Assembly: GCA_900239685.1 (NCBI GenBank)
Contig: OENT01000593.1
Location: 1-64,000, forward strand
Direction of reading: 5' to 3'
DNA: 64,000 nucleotides
Source of the DNA: Rotaria macrura
Lineage: Eukaryota; Rotifera; Eurotatoria; Philodinida; Philodinidae
The notes beneath the pieces were generated by a model. That model worked only from the letters and a program-made list of their open reading frames with translations, searched no databases and was not told where the DNA came from. Positions 48,907 through 60,700 of this stretch are shown here, one piece after another; position 1 is the stretch's first letter, and the number at the start of each line of letters is the position of its first letter. Made by a program: the position numbers and the translations under genes.

Positions 48907-51116
48907 TCATTCGACTGATGTTATTGATGTATTTAATTGTTGTCGTACTGAATGATTTGAATTAGCAAGAAATAATTCTTGAATATTTTTTTTCAAAATA
49001 TTTAAATTAACCTCCATTAAAGCTAGAAATGAAGAAGAAAAAAAATCAGACTAGATCTTGATCGATGCTACATATATATTATATTTAGTTTTACCTTCAT
49101 TTATTTTCGATTCCTTTTTAAGAATACATATGAGTGCCGTAGTTGGATTTATATCTTTTAAATAAAGTATAAGACCAATTGAAAGTTCAATTGTACAAAA
49201 TGACATTGAATCAAGCACCGAATTGTTACTTGTTCTAAATGGAAAAATAAACGTTTGAATTGATAACTTTTTGGTTTTTTTTTCTTCTTCAACGGATCTT
49301 CATGTTTATACGAGATTCGAACATGGTACTACTCAATATGTCCGAATGTGAAATGACTACCTAGAGACACAGGATATATTCATATGAGCTCTGATCTTGT
49401 CGTTGCGTTATTAATATTGCCTTAAATTCTCAATAGTATAGACTGATAGATGAAGACAAGAGCAAACCACTCGTTGAACTAAAAATAAAATCAGCGGGAA
49501 ATCTATTATTTATGTATTGAATGCAACTATATATCAATTCTCTTGAGTGTCAAGGAAAAAAATTGCATTCTCCTATGTATCTAATTCATAAAATAGTAAA
49601 CATCTCAGCTTACAATCGTATAAGTGATACTTTAATACAAAATTATACGCAAATCTGAAATAGTATCCTATGAGATATATTGATGTTGTTTTCTCTGTTT
49701 TGTTTCTCTCTCTCTCTCTGCGTATATACATATATAGAGTATTCGATTGATTTAAATTTTTACCCATATATTGATGAAATATCCGTATAAACATCAACAA
49801 CATCACAACACAATTCCGAAAGTTGAGTTTCAACCGGTTTCGTGTCGGATGCAAGAAAAATTTTATTGTAAATATCACATACAAAGATCTTGTCCAATTG
49901 AGTACTCTAAAGTGTATGTTATGAAATAAAGAAAAATGACAATGAAAATGAAAAACAATTGTTTACTTCTGTAACTAAATTAAGCATATTTTCCAGTGCA
50001 CGTAATTGTTTCATTTGATTTTGAACTATTTTACTAAATGCTTCGTGAATTGAATGATCATATATACTTGTTAAATAAAAACTAAATTAAAATCATATAT
50101 AATAGATAATGTTTAACAACTATCTATAACTATTATTACTTGATAAGTGGCTTTTCAATTGAACATTCATGTAGCATAACATGTACTTGTTTTTGTATAG
50201 TTGAATATCGTTCTAAACGATCTGGTTCTTGTACACCATCGATCTAAGTATATGTTCGATTTGAATTTCAATTAAAAGTTTATCTTCGTTTCAATTACTT
50301 TATGTATTAATACTTCAAATCGTACATTATGACCTTTGGTATACATCCATTGTATTGAACTAACTAATAAATTAAGTGCATCAGTGTAATCTTCCTTGAA
50401 GAGAGATGAAATTGAAAAGCAGAAGAAAATAAATTGCTCGATAATCATTAAAAATCAACGTACGTTAACATCAATAACAAAAACAATTGTAGTCGCATTC
50501 AGTGCGAATGTTTCAAAATCATTTAATGAAGCTGCTTTTGGACCAGGTACATCATGAATTTGAAAACTTACATATATACCACAAGTGAGTTCTGAAAGAA
50601 CAATCAGAAACGAAAAATAGAAAGAATGAAAATTATTGAATATGTTTCGAACCATGTATTTGAATCATTTTTGTTTCTGGAAGTTTCAATGTTTCACCGG
50701 CAGTCATTTTTTCAAAAATAAGTTTTATTATCGATGTTTTCCCACTTCTATTATTTAATAGATAGATAATTAAATATACAAAAAAAAAATATTCCGTACT
50801 TCGTAAGACCCCACATAAGTAATTTAGGTTTATCAATATTATTGATTTCAAAATCATCATTGGTTTGTTGTTGTTGTTGTTGATGATGATGTTGTTGTTG
50901 TTGTTGTTGCTGCTGCATTTGTTGTTGATGTAATTGCTCATCTTCACTATCATCCAATCGATTCTGACTATTGAATCTTAATGAATTATGAAAGCCATTT
51001 GGATATGGTCTTGTATGTGTGTGATAATGGCTTTGAAATGTATGATGATAATCACCGCTTGTATTTATATTATTACTTGTTGCGGTGTCAAATACTCCAC
51101 TTAGTCCGTAGTTCAT
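48907..51116 (-). CDS. RagC/D-type GTPase, 9 exons
   Basis: Exons in coding order: 50800-51116, 50653-50747, 50464-50591, 50299-50394, 50140-50243, 49967-50081, 49764-49906, 49095-49234, 48907-49022. All joins are phase-consistent and give 417 residues. An N-terminal Gln/His-rich region (about 61-84) precedes the GTPase domain: P-loop GLTKSGKTS (103-111), FQIHDVPGP (147-155) at the switch II position, VFVIDVN and HKIDG (211-215). The second half matches the Rag C-terminal roadblock region ([54 protein letters not shown]). Rag C/D proteins pair with RagA/B on lysosomes and recruit TORC1 in response to amino acids. The DVPGP motif replaces the usual DFPGQ. TTTCAG directly precedes the ATG region, so a non-coding first exon is likely. 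Confidence 0.9.
50865..50927 (-). repeat. polyglutamine/histidine coding microsatellite
   Basis: CAA/CAG/CAT triplet tract in the first exon of the RagC/D-type gene, coding about 21 residues of Gln and His with one Met. Likely length-polymorphic. Confidence 0.85.
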
Positions 51117-54100
51117 ATCTGAAATATAGAATGAATAATAGCTTCATGAACGATTCAAATAAACATGTGTTTAGAAGTTCTTGATTGGTTACGAACATCA
51201 GCCATTCAAATATAAATTTTTATTATTCGATTGTCTATTGTAAGGTGTGATGAATGATGATCATAATAATAATAACAAATTGGTATGCTAAACATAGTTT
51301 GCATTCTTTTCTAGCTCTTTCTTTCTTTCTTTTTAATGTCTATTGTTCATATTCAATGTTTATTATCACTAAAAAACGATGGCTAGTTACCTTTTTGTCA
51401 CCTATTATATTGTTGCTTTTATATTTCTTTTTTTTATACTGTTTTAGCCCTGTCAATGTCATACTCCCATTACGAACAAACCTATACACCACCATGACCA
51501 ACAGCATCACTAACAACTAGAAGACAAACAGAACCGTATGGTGCTCTCTTATTTCTCTGCTTTTTTATCCAAACTATCATATGGGCTTCTCGTTCTCTAT
51601 TTATATGCATTCTCAGCTGTTTTTTTTTACCCCGTTCTCTTTTTCTTTTTCTTCTCTTTGTGCCTACCCGGATCATTCGGGGTAGAGACGAAGAATCAAC
51701 CTTCGCGAGCATTCGACGATAAACAACTACGAGAACGAGCTAACGTCAGCCATATAATTTATGTGTGTCATCCCCTAGAGGTATCATGAGTATAAAAAAA
51801 AGTAGTTGAAGAAAAGAATATAGATGTGCTTCTCTTTCAATCAGCTGTACACACTGTGTCGAGGTCTAGATTATATGACAGATGAAAAGAATAGGCTTGA
51901 ACTTCTCATGTTGCATCAATTAATATCATTGCCTGATGCCGAAACAAGGAACATTGGAGGATTTCCGTTTCATTATATTCGATGATCGCTATCATAATTC
52001 TTTCATATTTCTGTTATTTTAATCATACATTATTATTTATAGGAAATATATTTATTAGAGTTTCTTTCTTCGTTTTTTCCTCAAGCTTTTTATTATTATT
52101 TTTTTGTTTTTGAAAGAACATCTTGTTCTGATCAATAATCACGTTTGTGATCCTTAATAATGCCATTGAGTGCATCTCATTTTCCCTTTTCTTAAGTCAA
52201 TAATAACAAATGATATGACAAACAATCGGGTGAAGCCAAGTCAAAGAGCCTTTTGTTTTATATACACACTAACGCAAATATTTCTCGTTTTTTTTTCTAA
52301 CTGCAGATACATATATATATTGTTGCAATACTGACTAAAATAATTCAATACAGATGTACAAAAACAAGAAAACAATACAACAAAATCTATGGCTAGTTGT
52401 AAATGAAAAAAAGAAGAAGAATACTATTGCTCGTGTGATCTAATGTGTATAATTGATATGATTGAAATATTGATTGAAAAACAAGAAATTGATAAAAAGA
52501 AAATGGGTCGTACATATGCATGCATGATGATGTCATGTAATTATATATTGGTTGCTTTGTATTTTTGTGCTCTAGGTAAAAGCGGAAGCAATATAAAATT
52601 GATCACACACAAATAAATTTATATATATATATATTATGAAGGCATCAATGGAGCATGGTCTATGTTTCTATCTTTCCTTGTTTTCTCTCCCATTATAAAA
52701 CAGATTGCAAGTGCAAAATATGGGTTATAATAAATTTTTTACTCATTGATTTATATCATTAATTAGATATTCGGTGAATTGAATATGCGGCATAGGTTTG
52801 AATCAAGGGTAAAATCAAATTAAAAACGACATTACCTTGCCGTTCTCTATTCAATTATTATATTTAATATTTTCAACAACAGTGAATAATAATAACAAAA
52901 ATAACGAATCAAATGTCATCAAGCAGCGATCTAATAGGGTTCTCAATTTGCACAAGCTCTATCTTAATTTGTTCTTCTTGTTAGGGCATCTATATATAAC
53001 AAAAACAACTATACCAATCTCCCTTGTTCTGCATTATTTTTCTTAATACAATGAGAAGGTCATTCTTTTTTTTGTGTTGTTTAATAAAATGTGAAGAAAA
53101 CAAAAGAAGATGTAGAAAATATTAAAAACAAAAGATAAAAGAATTTACATTTATTTTACTTTTTAAATAATGGTTTTTTTTTCTCCCGTTTTGCGTATAC
53201 ATGTATATATTCCGTACTAAAATAACCTCTGTCATGAACATAACATATGTATACGCATGTTTGATTGATTATTTTTCGGTGTCAATATTTAGACGATATA
53301 TCAATGAAATTCAATATCTTTGTTAATACCATTTTGCAATTATATCTAAAACATATATGCATAAAAATGGGATGAAAAATAAATTATTCGACGTCTGTTA
53401 TCGATGAGCAAAGTAGTGTCAGTTGTTTGAATATATCAATGTTCGAGATAAATTAAAGCAATCGTATGTATATATATATGTACGCACATACATATGTGAA
53501 TTGTGCTTAAGTGTACGAGTTGTTCTTTTTCCGTAGAACTCGTAGATAATTATTTGGTTGTCTTCATACAGACGTATTTATCTGCTATATCCTTGCATTT
53601 GTATAAACTTAAGTTCTCTGTTTTTGTAGTATGGTGCTTAAAAGAAAAAGTCCCTTTTCAAGATCATAAAAACCGTTCATATGAAGTGTCATGAGCACAT
53701 CTTATAATACGTTTCATGTCATAGAATTCGTTCTATTTCTTTTTTTCCTTTTTTTTTTCAACTCAAGCAAGAAAAAAATAAATCTATTAAACATAAGTAA
53801 CGTTTAATCGAGCATTTTTTTTCTCGTCGAGGACAAAGTTTGAATGCAGTGTACGCCGTTTTGACAATGTCATCACTAAATTGAGTACAACACACTGCTT
53901 TGAATATTTCTTCAAAAGAAAGTAACAATAGCATGCAGTTAGCTAACTGTATGTATTTGAATGACTGAGTTTCAAAAGGATTTTTTCTTTGTCACTTAAA
54001 TATGCACATAAAATATGAGGGACAACAATGAGAGAGAGAAAAGGTAAAAGGAAAATAAATCGGTGATGCAGAAGATTTCAAAAAAAAAATAGTCTATTAA

Positions 54101-54596
54101 TGCATTTATATTGGCTGGCCGGAATATTTAGAATGAAATTGATGGCATGTCCATCAACCGTTTTCTTCCACATCCTGACTTTTTTTTCTGAATAAAAGAA
54201 AGAGAAAGTAGAAAAAGAAACCTCGAATAAACGATGATAGAAAAAGAAAACTGTTTTTAAAAACTGTCGACCTGGAGTGTGAAAGAACACGTTGTGCATT
54301 GATTTCTGTTCTAAAAATAAGAAACTTTTCAACCATAAATATTTATTCTATTATCTAATATGCCACATAAGACACACTCAACATCCGTCGAGGATATAAA
54401 TAACTCATTTTTTAGTAAATAAATGGTAATCAATCAACAAATATGTATGCAAATGGAAAGCTGTCATTTTCATAGACAATCTATCAAAAAATTTCCTTAT
54501 TTAAACGAAGACAATAGCAATATAAAAAAGAAAGAAAAAGAAAACTAATACATCGCTAATCTTTCAATTGAGTATAGCAAAAATCCTTTGTATTAT
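51117..54596. other. 3.5-kb intergenic region, no gene recognised
   Basis: AT-rich with pyrimidine-rich runs (about 51290-51330 and 51600-51660) and short TA tracts near 52311-52320 and 52621-52634. I found no joinable exons. The frames at 51482-51789 overlap on both strands and look like low-complexity artefacts. Confidence 0.5.
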
Positions 54597-55367
54597 TTAA
54601 TGTGAACAGTGTTCATCATTTGATAATTGAATATTTAATTTTTTTGTTTTTAAACTATCATCAATCAATTGTCGCATGTATTCAATATCTTTACTAGTTT
54701 GTTTACTTTCGATTAAAGCCGAGCCCGATACAATCATATTAGCACCAGCTTGTGCACAATCATCGATTGTCTTTAAATTAACACCACCATCAACTTCAAT
54801 ATGTAATAATTGTGGATAAGTTTTCCTTAGCCAACGTATTTTATCCATCATATCATTCATAAACTTTTGTCCACCGAAACCCGGTTCAACAGTCATAATT
54901 AAAACAACATCGATATCATTGATAAATTCACTTAGAACACTAACATCAGTTTTAGGTTTAATACCTAGTCCAACTTTCATATCTGCTTCTTTTATTTTTC
55001 GTATTATCTCATGAATATTATCCGATGTTGTTGCTTCTATATGAAATGTATATTGATTGACACCGGCACCAGCCATCTCTTCAATCCATTGTTCAGGTTT
55101 AGCAACCATCATATGTGCATCGAAATAAACTTTTGGAATGTTTCTACGAAGACATTTTATCACTGGATGACCAATGGTTAAATTTGGAACAAAATGACCA
55201 TCCATTACATCGAGATGTAAATAGTCAGCACCAGCATTGAGAAGACGACGGCTTTCATCAGCTAATGAAGATAAATCAGCATTGAGAATCGATGGACCTA
55301 TAAGACCTTTTAGTTGATTTGGTAATGAATCCATTTTATCTGAAAGATTTTTTCTATTTTTAGACAT
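54597..55367 (-). CDS. RPE: ribulose-5-phosphate 3-epimerase
   Basis: An intact single-exon frame of 256 residues. It interconverts ribulose 5-phosphate and xylulose 5-phosphate in the non-oxidative pentose phosphate pathway in the cytosol. The TIM-barrel signatures are all present: GPSILNADLSSL (24-35), YLHLDVMDGHFVPN (49-62) with metal-ligand and catalytic H51 and D53, FDAHMMV with H85, VEPGFGGQKF (160-169) and IEVDGGV with D193, plus the phosphate-binding SGSA (214-217). Compared with human RPE it has about 16 extra N-terminal residues (a second in-frame Met is at residue 12) and a short hydrophilic C-terminal extension ending in DEHCSH. Lack of introns is notable beside its intron-containing neighbours, although many genes in compact genomes are single-exon. 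Confidence 0.95.
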   Translation of the reverse strand: MSKNRKNLSDKMDSLPNQLKGLIGPSILNADLSSLADESRRLLNAGADYLHLDVMDGHFVPNLTIGHPVIKCLRRNIPKVYFDAHMMVAKPEQWIEEMAGAGVNQYTFHIEATTSDNIHEIIRKIKEADMKVGLGIKPKTDVSVLSEFINDIDVVLIMTVEPGFGGQKFMNDMMDKIRWLRKTYPQLLHIEVDGGVNLKTIDDCAQAGANMIVSGSALIESKQTSKDIEYMRQLIDDSLKTKKLNIQLSNDEHCSH

Positions 55368-56541
55368 GAAATATATGTTCGTAAATAAGAAAATATACTA
55401 TCTGTACTATTGCGTTTCTCATTCAATAATATAAGATTAATTAGTTAGTCTCATTATTCAATAATGATGATAACTTTTTGTGTTAACTGAAGAATCGATG
55501 ATATAACACAACATGCATTTAGCGTTGAAAAGACCTTTCGATGACTTTAGCTAACAAATGTCAAAAGAAAAACTGTTTTCTTTTTAATAAATCTGAAAAC
55601 ATAGGGTAACATTTTTCTTTACAACATGTTTGTACTCTGGTATAATATTAACAAGAAAGTACCGAAGATGATTACAAATAGATTGTCTTGAAAAATGAAA
55701 AGCTTCTGTTTTCTCATTATTATTTTTTTTGCGGCAAAAACAGAAAACATTACAATACTTATATCAATAGGTCAACTTTTAAGATGAAAATCTATCCAAC
55801 GATAGAATTCATTATAGTCTTGTAATACTGATTTAGTTAAATTCTATTAACAAACACTTCTAGTTCATTTTCCATGAATCCCAAAGCTGAATTCGACATT
55901 AAACAATATCACGAGTAGAAAATTCTTAAATTCAGTAGATTTTAACATATGCCTATTCATGTGATTCCAGGAAGGAACAACATTTTCTTTTGTTTATAAT
56001 CACAACTATTTTTTTCCGTAATTTCAGTTATAAAACGAACATAGCATTTTGCTAAAGAAATTCAGAATTCTATTGTTAGATATCCCTAGTCAAGAAATCA
56101 TCACGTTGTGCCCATAATGCAGGAAGTGTTTATAAACTACCATAGCAGGACAACGGAAATAAAATTCTTTAGAATTGATCGTGGTAAGGATGCGACAGGG
56201 ACGTGGAAGTCACATCTCTCCAATACAACATTATTTGATCTCAAAAATGATGTACTATTGCGAAAAAAAGAAAGCAACTTTATTCTATTTAAAAGATTAG
56301 TAGAAATAATTAAGTATGAACAGTGTCATTAACATCAGTAGGCCATGATGATTTTTAAGCGATAGAAAAATTACATATTCCTATTTTATCTCGAAAGAAA
56401 AATTAGTAGACATTGAACTATCTGAAATTTCATTTTATTTTATATTAAAAATTTCAATTTTTGAATAAAGAAGAAAAAAGAACAAAGAGGCTGGTTTTAT
56501 TTTCAATGAAAAAAAAATTTTCTTTTAGGCATAAATAAATA
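55368..56541. other. intergenic, no gene recognised
   Basis: AT-rich spacer of about 1.2 kb holding the presumed RPE promoter. The 74-codon plus-strand frame at 56108-56332 has mixed composition but no start context, splice partners or known motif, so it is not called. Confidence 0.5.
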
Positions 56542-57141
56542 TTATTGATATTCAGTGAAAAAGAATTGATGTTCTTTTATCCAATGTTTAGCACGTCGTC
56601 GACGATCACCCTCGTTACTATATACAGAATCATCGTCCACGAAATCTAAATCATCTGCTTGTTGATACTGTTTGGCTCGTGTGGTTGCTTCAATTAAAAC
56701 TTCTGTCAACGGTATTGTTAATTCATTTCGTCCATTACTTTGTGATAGAGATTTATCGTTGGAATTTTTCGTTGCTGTTAATGCAACACCAGGAATTCTA
56801 CTATGCTGTCGATATTCAATTAAACGTGTTTGTGCTCGTCGATATTGATCGCTATTTAATAAACGACTTATAGGACCACTATGATGTGTGAATTCCGATG
56901 GATTTTTTCTTTCACGATACGATGCAACATTTTGATCATGATTGAATGAATCTTCAACTGTTTGACGACTTGAGTGTGTTGCAATCGAAGGTAATTTTGG
57001 ATAATGATGATGATCGAGTATATATTGTTCAAAATGACGTTCAATTGATGATGTTACAAGTGAAGAAAGTGGCTGTAAATGAGCAAATCGACGATGATGT
57101 AATTGACGTGGAGAAACAGTTGATTCGTCTACTGTAGCCAT
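56542..57141 (-). CDS. unrecognised 199-residue hydrophilic protein
   Basis: The open frame extends upstream to 57183, but the stretch before the ATG at 57141 is hydrophobic and rich in rare-looking sequence, so I chose MATVDESTV as start. The protein is rich in His, Arg, Ser and Gln (QLHHRRFAHLQ, RRAQTRLIEYRQHSR), has an acidic patch (ADDLDFVDDDS) and ends in a basic RRRRAKHWIKEHQFFF. No transmembrane segment, signal peptide or known domain was seen. Composition and a clean stop argue that it is real. It lies between RPE and the RSRC2-like gene, all three on the minus strand but well separated, so there is no sign of a shared transcript. Confidence 0.6.
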   Translation of the reverse strand: MATVDESTVSPRQLHHRRFAHLQPLSSLVTSSIERHFEQYILDHHHYPKLPSIATHSSRQTVEDSFNHDQNVASYRERKNPSEFTHHSGPISRLLNSDQYRRAQTRLIEYRQHSRIPGVALTATKNSNDKSLSQSNGRNELTIPLTEVLIEATTRAKQYQQADDLDFVDDDSVYSNEGDRRRRAKHWIKEHQFFFTEYQ

Positions 57142-57743
57142 GAAAAATGGTGAGAAACATAAAAATTTTGGCAAACGTATCAATATAAATGGAATTATAA
57201 AACATATTGATCATGACAACAAAAAACATAGAAAAAAATTCAACTAATGTAAACATTGTTTGATATATATATATATATATATTTATTTATTTATAATAAT
57301 CATATTAGAGACAGCATGTTTTCATTTGCATTATGAATGGTGAAGCAATTGTTTGACTATTGAAATAACTGTAAAAATCCAATTTATACTTTTGTTATTG
57401 ATGTAAAATAAGACAAAAACGAACGATTACATGTTAGAATCGTTCTCTATTAAACGGAAAATCAAATCGAATTAGATTCATTCTACGAACACGAATTTAA
57501 CCAGAAGAAATGAGTATGTGTATATCAATACTTGAGAATATATAAATTCGACATGATATTCTAATCGAATAATCGATTGAATTCGACTTTCTCAAGTTCA
57601 TATGAATATTTGATATCTAAAGGATGAATGAAATGAAAATATGTAAGTCATGACATGCATCATTTTTCTTCCGTACAATTTATTCAAGAGTAATGATGTA
57701 AGGACAAAGAAAGAAACAAGAAAAAAAAACATATGTACAATAA
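57142..57743. other. intergenic, includes TA tract
   Basis: About 600 bp with a TA/TTTA microsatellite at 57263-57292. TTTATT at 57679-57684 is a plausible polyadenylation signal for the RSRC2-like gene. No exon seen. Confidence 0.5.
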
Positions 57744-60700
57744 TTAATTCTTTTCTGATGATGGAGGTACAAAAGGTCCTTGAGACATAAATCCGAGTCC
57801 AACACCACGTCGTAAATGTGTTGTTATTCGAGCTGTTTGATATTCTTTATCAAGTGAATCGAATGTATTTTGTTGTTGTTGATGAATTGCATTCATTTCT
57901 GTTGTATCGTTACTTGTATTGCCACCTCCTTTCATACCTAATAATTTTCGAAATTTTTCCGCTGTTTTTTCATCTTGTCCATCTGTTATGGCCGCACCAA
58001 CTCTACTTGTTGATGTCTAAGAAAAAAGAAATTATAACCCAACCAAACCTCATTTTTATTTTATTATATTACTTTATCGTTTGATTTTGACCAAAGCAAT
58101 TTACGTTTACGTTGCTGTTGAGCATATTGCAGTGGATTAACTGCACCAGTATTATAAATTTTTGGAATAGATATACCACTCAATTCTTCAATCTAATTAA
58201 ATACATGGAAATAAAGAAAATATGATGTTATTGAGGAGATGAAATCTGGCCAAAGATCATTAAAAAATCACAAGATCAATGCTTTTGTCTCGCGGTCAGA
58301 TCCTCCGTCATGAAATGTACAAAATCTGTAGGACATGAGTTATTCGATCTGATGATGTCTATTCTAGTAAGCGCTATAGTAAACCTCGGTAATAAATTAT
58401 CACATTCACTGTAGATAAGGCCCTCTCGACTAGGGCACTGCCGTTCCTTCCAGACCTGGATATGGGCCCACTGTACATTAAGCTTCTGACCCAGTTTGCA
58501 TTCAGTTTCAATGACAAATTTGTTTATCAAGCCAATTGTTCAATTTCCTTGTCGGTTAGTATTATGTTCTTCTCAGTTAAGTTAAGAAATTTAATTTGTT
58601 AAGAATCGCATGATAAACAATGAACAGGAAGAAATAAATGTACATCAACTTTTACTCTGAAGGCAGTCGATAAATAGCTAAAACCTTGATCTTTCATTTC
58701 TTCATATATATAGAGGATATCAAATGTTGGCAAAACAACACCACGAGTCTGGACTCGCAGCTCTCTAGTCTCAATCACAATATCTCAATAATGCACAGTA
58801 GATGTTAATTCAACATAGGTGTATGGGTAAAATCATCCTCGAATGATTTTGCGCCTGTTCATATCTTCATCAGGTCGAGTGTGAGTTTTCCTGAATAGTT
58901 CCTGTTTACCTCGTTTTCTCTTCACTTATGATTTACAAAAAGTACGATAAAAAAAGGAATAAAAATTAAAAAAACTACTGCAAGTAACTGAAGTTGAGCG
59001 GAGAGCAACGATTCGTGCTTGTTTGAGTTGAGTTCCTTTTGTATTTCAAATGAATTACTTTGTGTTTTCATCGCATATGAGTTAGTAGAAGTAGAATTCA
59101 CAACTATTACCCTCGAGAAAATATTGTTACATGTTTACAATGATTTAGTACGATTCTTTTTGCAGAAACAGTCGAATTGGACTCTGTCGGATCTATGTTG
59201 TTGTCATCGAGTTCTAATTAGTATACAGCAAATTAAACAAGACTCAATAGGATAATATCGGTCTTTTGCACTCTAAACGACGAAAGATCATGCCCATTTT
59301 CAATCTAGTCGAGACAATCACTTGGATGGGTTTCGTATTTTTCGAACTACACCTGATCTAAGGGGATTTTCATTGCAGTTTTTGCTTTCGAATGATTCTA
59401 CTGACGTATCTTCCACGTAATCATATTTCTATCGATTTTTCTAAACCATAATGAGTAAAGATTTTCGTCTGAATCAAAGACTTCTCTTATCAGAAAATAG
59501 GCGATGATTATTTCCGATGAAATATGTCTGAAACTCTTCAATGCAAAAAAAAACCTACTGCCTATCGAACAGAGAATGTTATCTACGAGATAAAAGAATA
59601 TCGGTTGGATAAATATGCCTTTGAAGAAGAAGCTGAAAGACGATCAGATATTTTAAATCTATGAAACACAAGACCATGATAATTCCATGCAGAATTTTTA
59701 TATGTTAATATACACGTTAGTGATAAGCTGTTAAAATGAATGTAGATTTTGAAGACTAAAAATCTAGTCGTTGTGTTTTTTTTTCAGAATCAAAGGTTGT
59801 ACTGGCACACCCTTTGGCTTCAAATAGACTATTCTCTTCATCAAATTGATTCAGATTTTCTCGTTTTAAATAATAATATTTGCCGTTGAAAAAAGCTAAT
59901 AAAAGAATTCATTGATATAAAATTTCCATGTTTGAAAATCAATTCAACAATCGTATTCTTTTATCTGGTAGATGCGTATTACTTAGTTTTTTATTCATAT
60001 TTACAAGTAAGAAGAAAAAGAAAAGCTTTATCTTACTCGTACAAATATAAATGAAAAAAACAAATATTTATCATTGTAGAATAAAAATAAATGAATTCTA
60101 TCATCCAGGCTACACAACCAATAGAGTAACAGCATATTCATTGTGGCCCTGGAATCCTACTGACGTCTGTCTTTTGTGATTTTTCAAGTAGAATCTATCG
60201 GGAAAATATGTCGTTTCCCCTCCGGAAACAATTAAAAACGCTAGATAGAGTGAGCCAAGTAATTGGTTCTGATGTCGAGAATACGAAAACCCTGCGACGA
60301 TGTACTCTTTTTTTAAGTACATTCTATTGTTGGGAAGTTTGTTTTCAAGTTAACGTCATATGACTATAAAAGTAACCTATGATAAATTTTCTTGAAGCAG
60401 TAACGTCACCTTCTTATCACGAGGGTTTTTTTATTTTTTTCAAAATTTATGTAATACTAACATAAGAGAAGATGAATATCATTAAAGAAGTATTCTTACT
60501 GTTTTCTTCTACTACTTGAAGTCGACAATTTGTTGAATGGAAGAAAAGTTCCTCAAATAAAATTCTATATCAGAAAAACAAAAGCATATTCTCTATATGA
60601 ACGTTTCAAATAAGAATCTTAATTTTAGTTCGCATTTCGTTACTCTAGCTATTTCATCAACGAATAGATCTAAGTTGTTTTCACTATATCATATAACATA

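Noticed and set aside
51482..51789. Opposed frames of 76 and 83 codons upstream of the RagC/D-type gene
   Set aside because: Driven by pyrimidine-rich low complexity; neither has a domain.
59019..59255. 78-codon plus-strand frame in the RSRC2-like intron
   Set aside because: No homology impression, no start context, surrounded by stops in AT-rich DNA.
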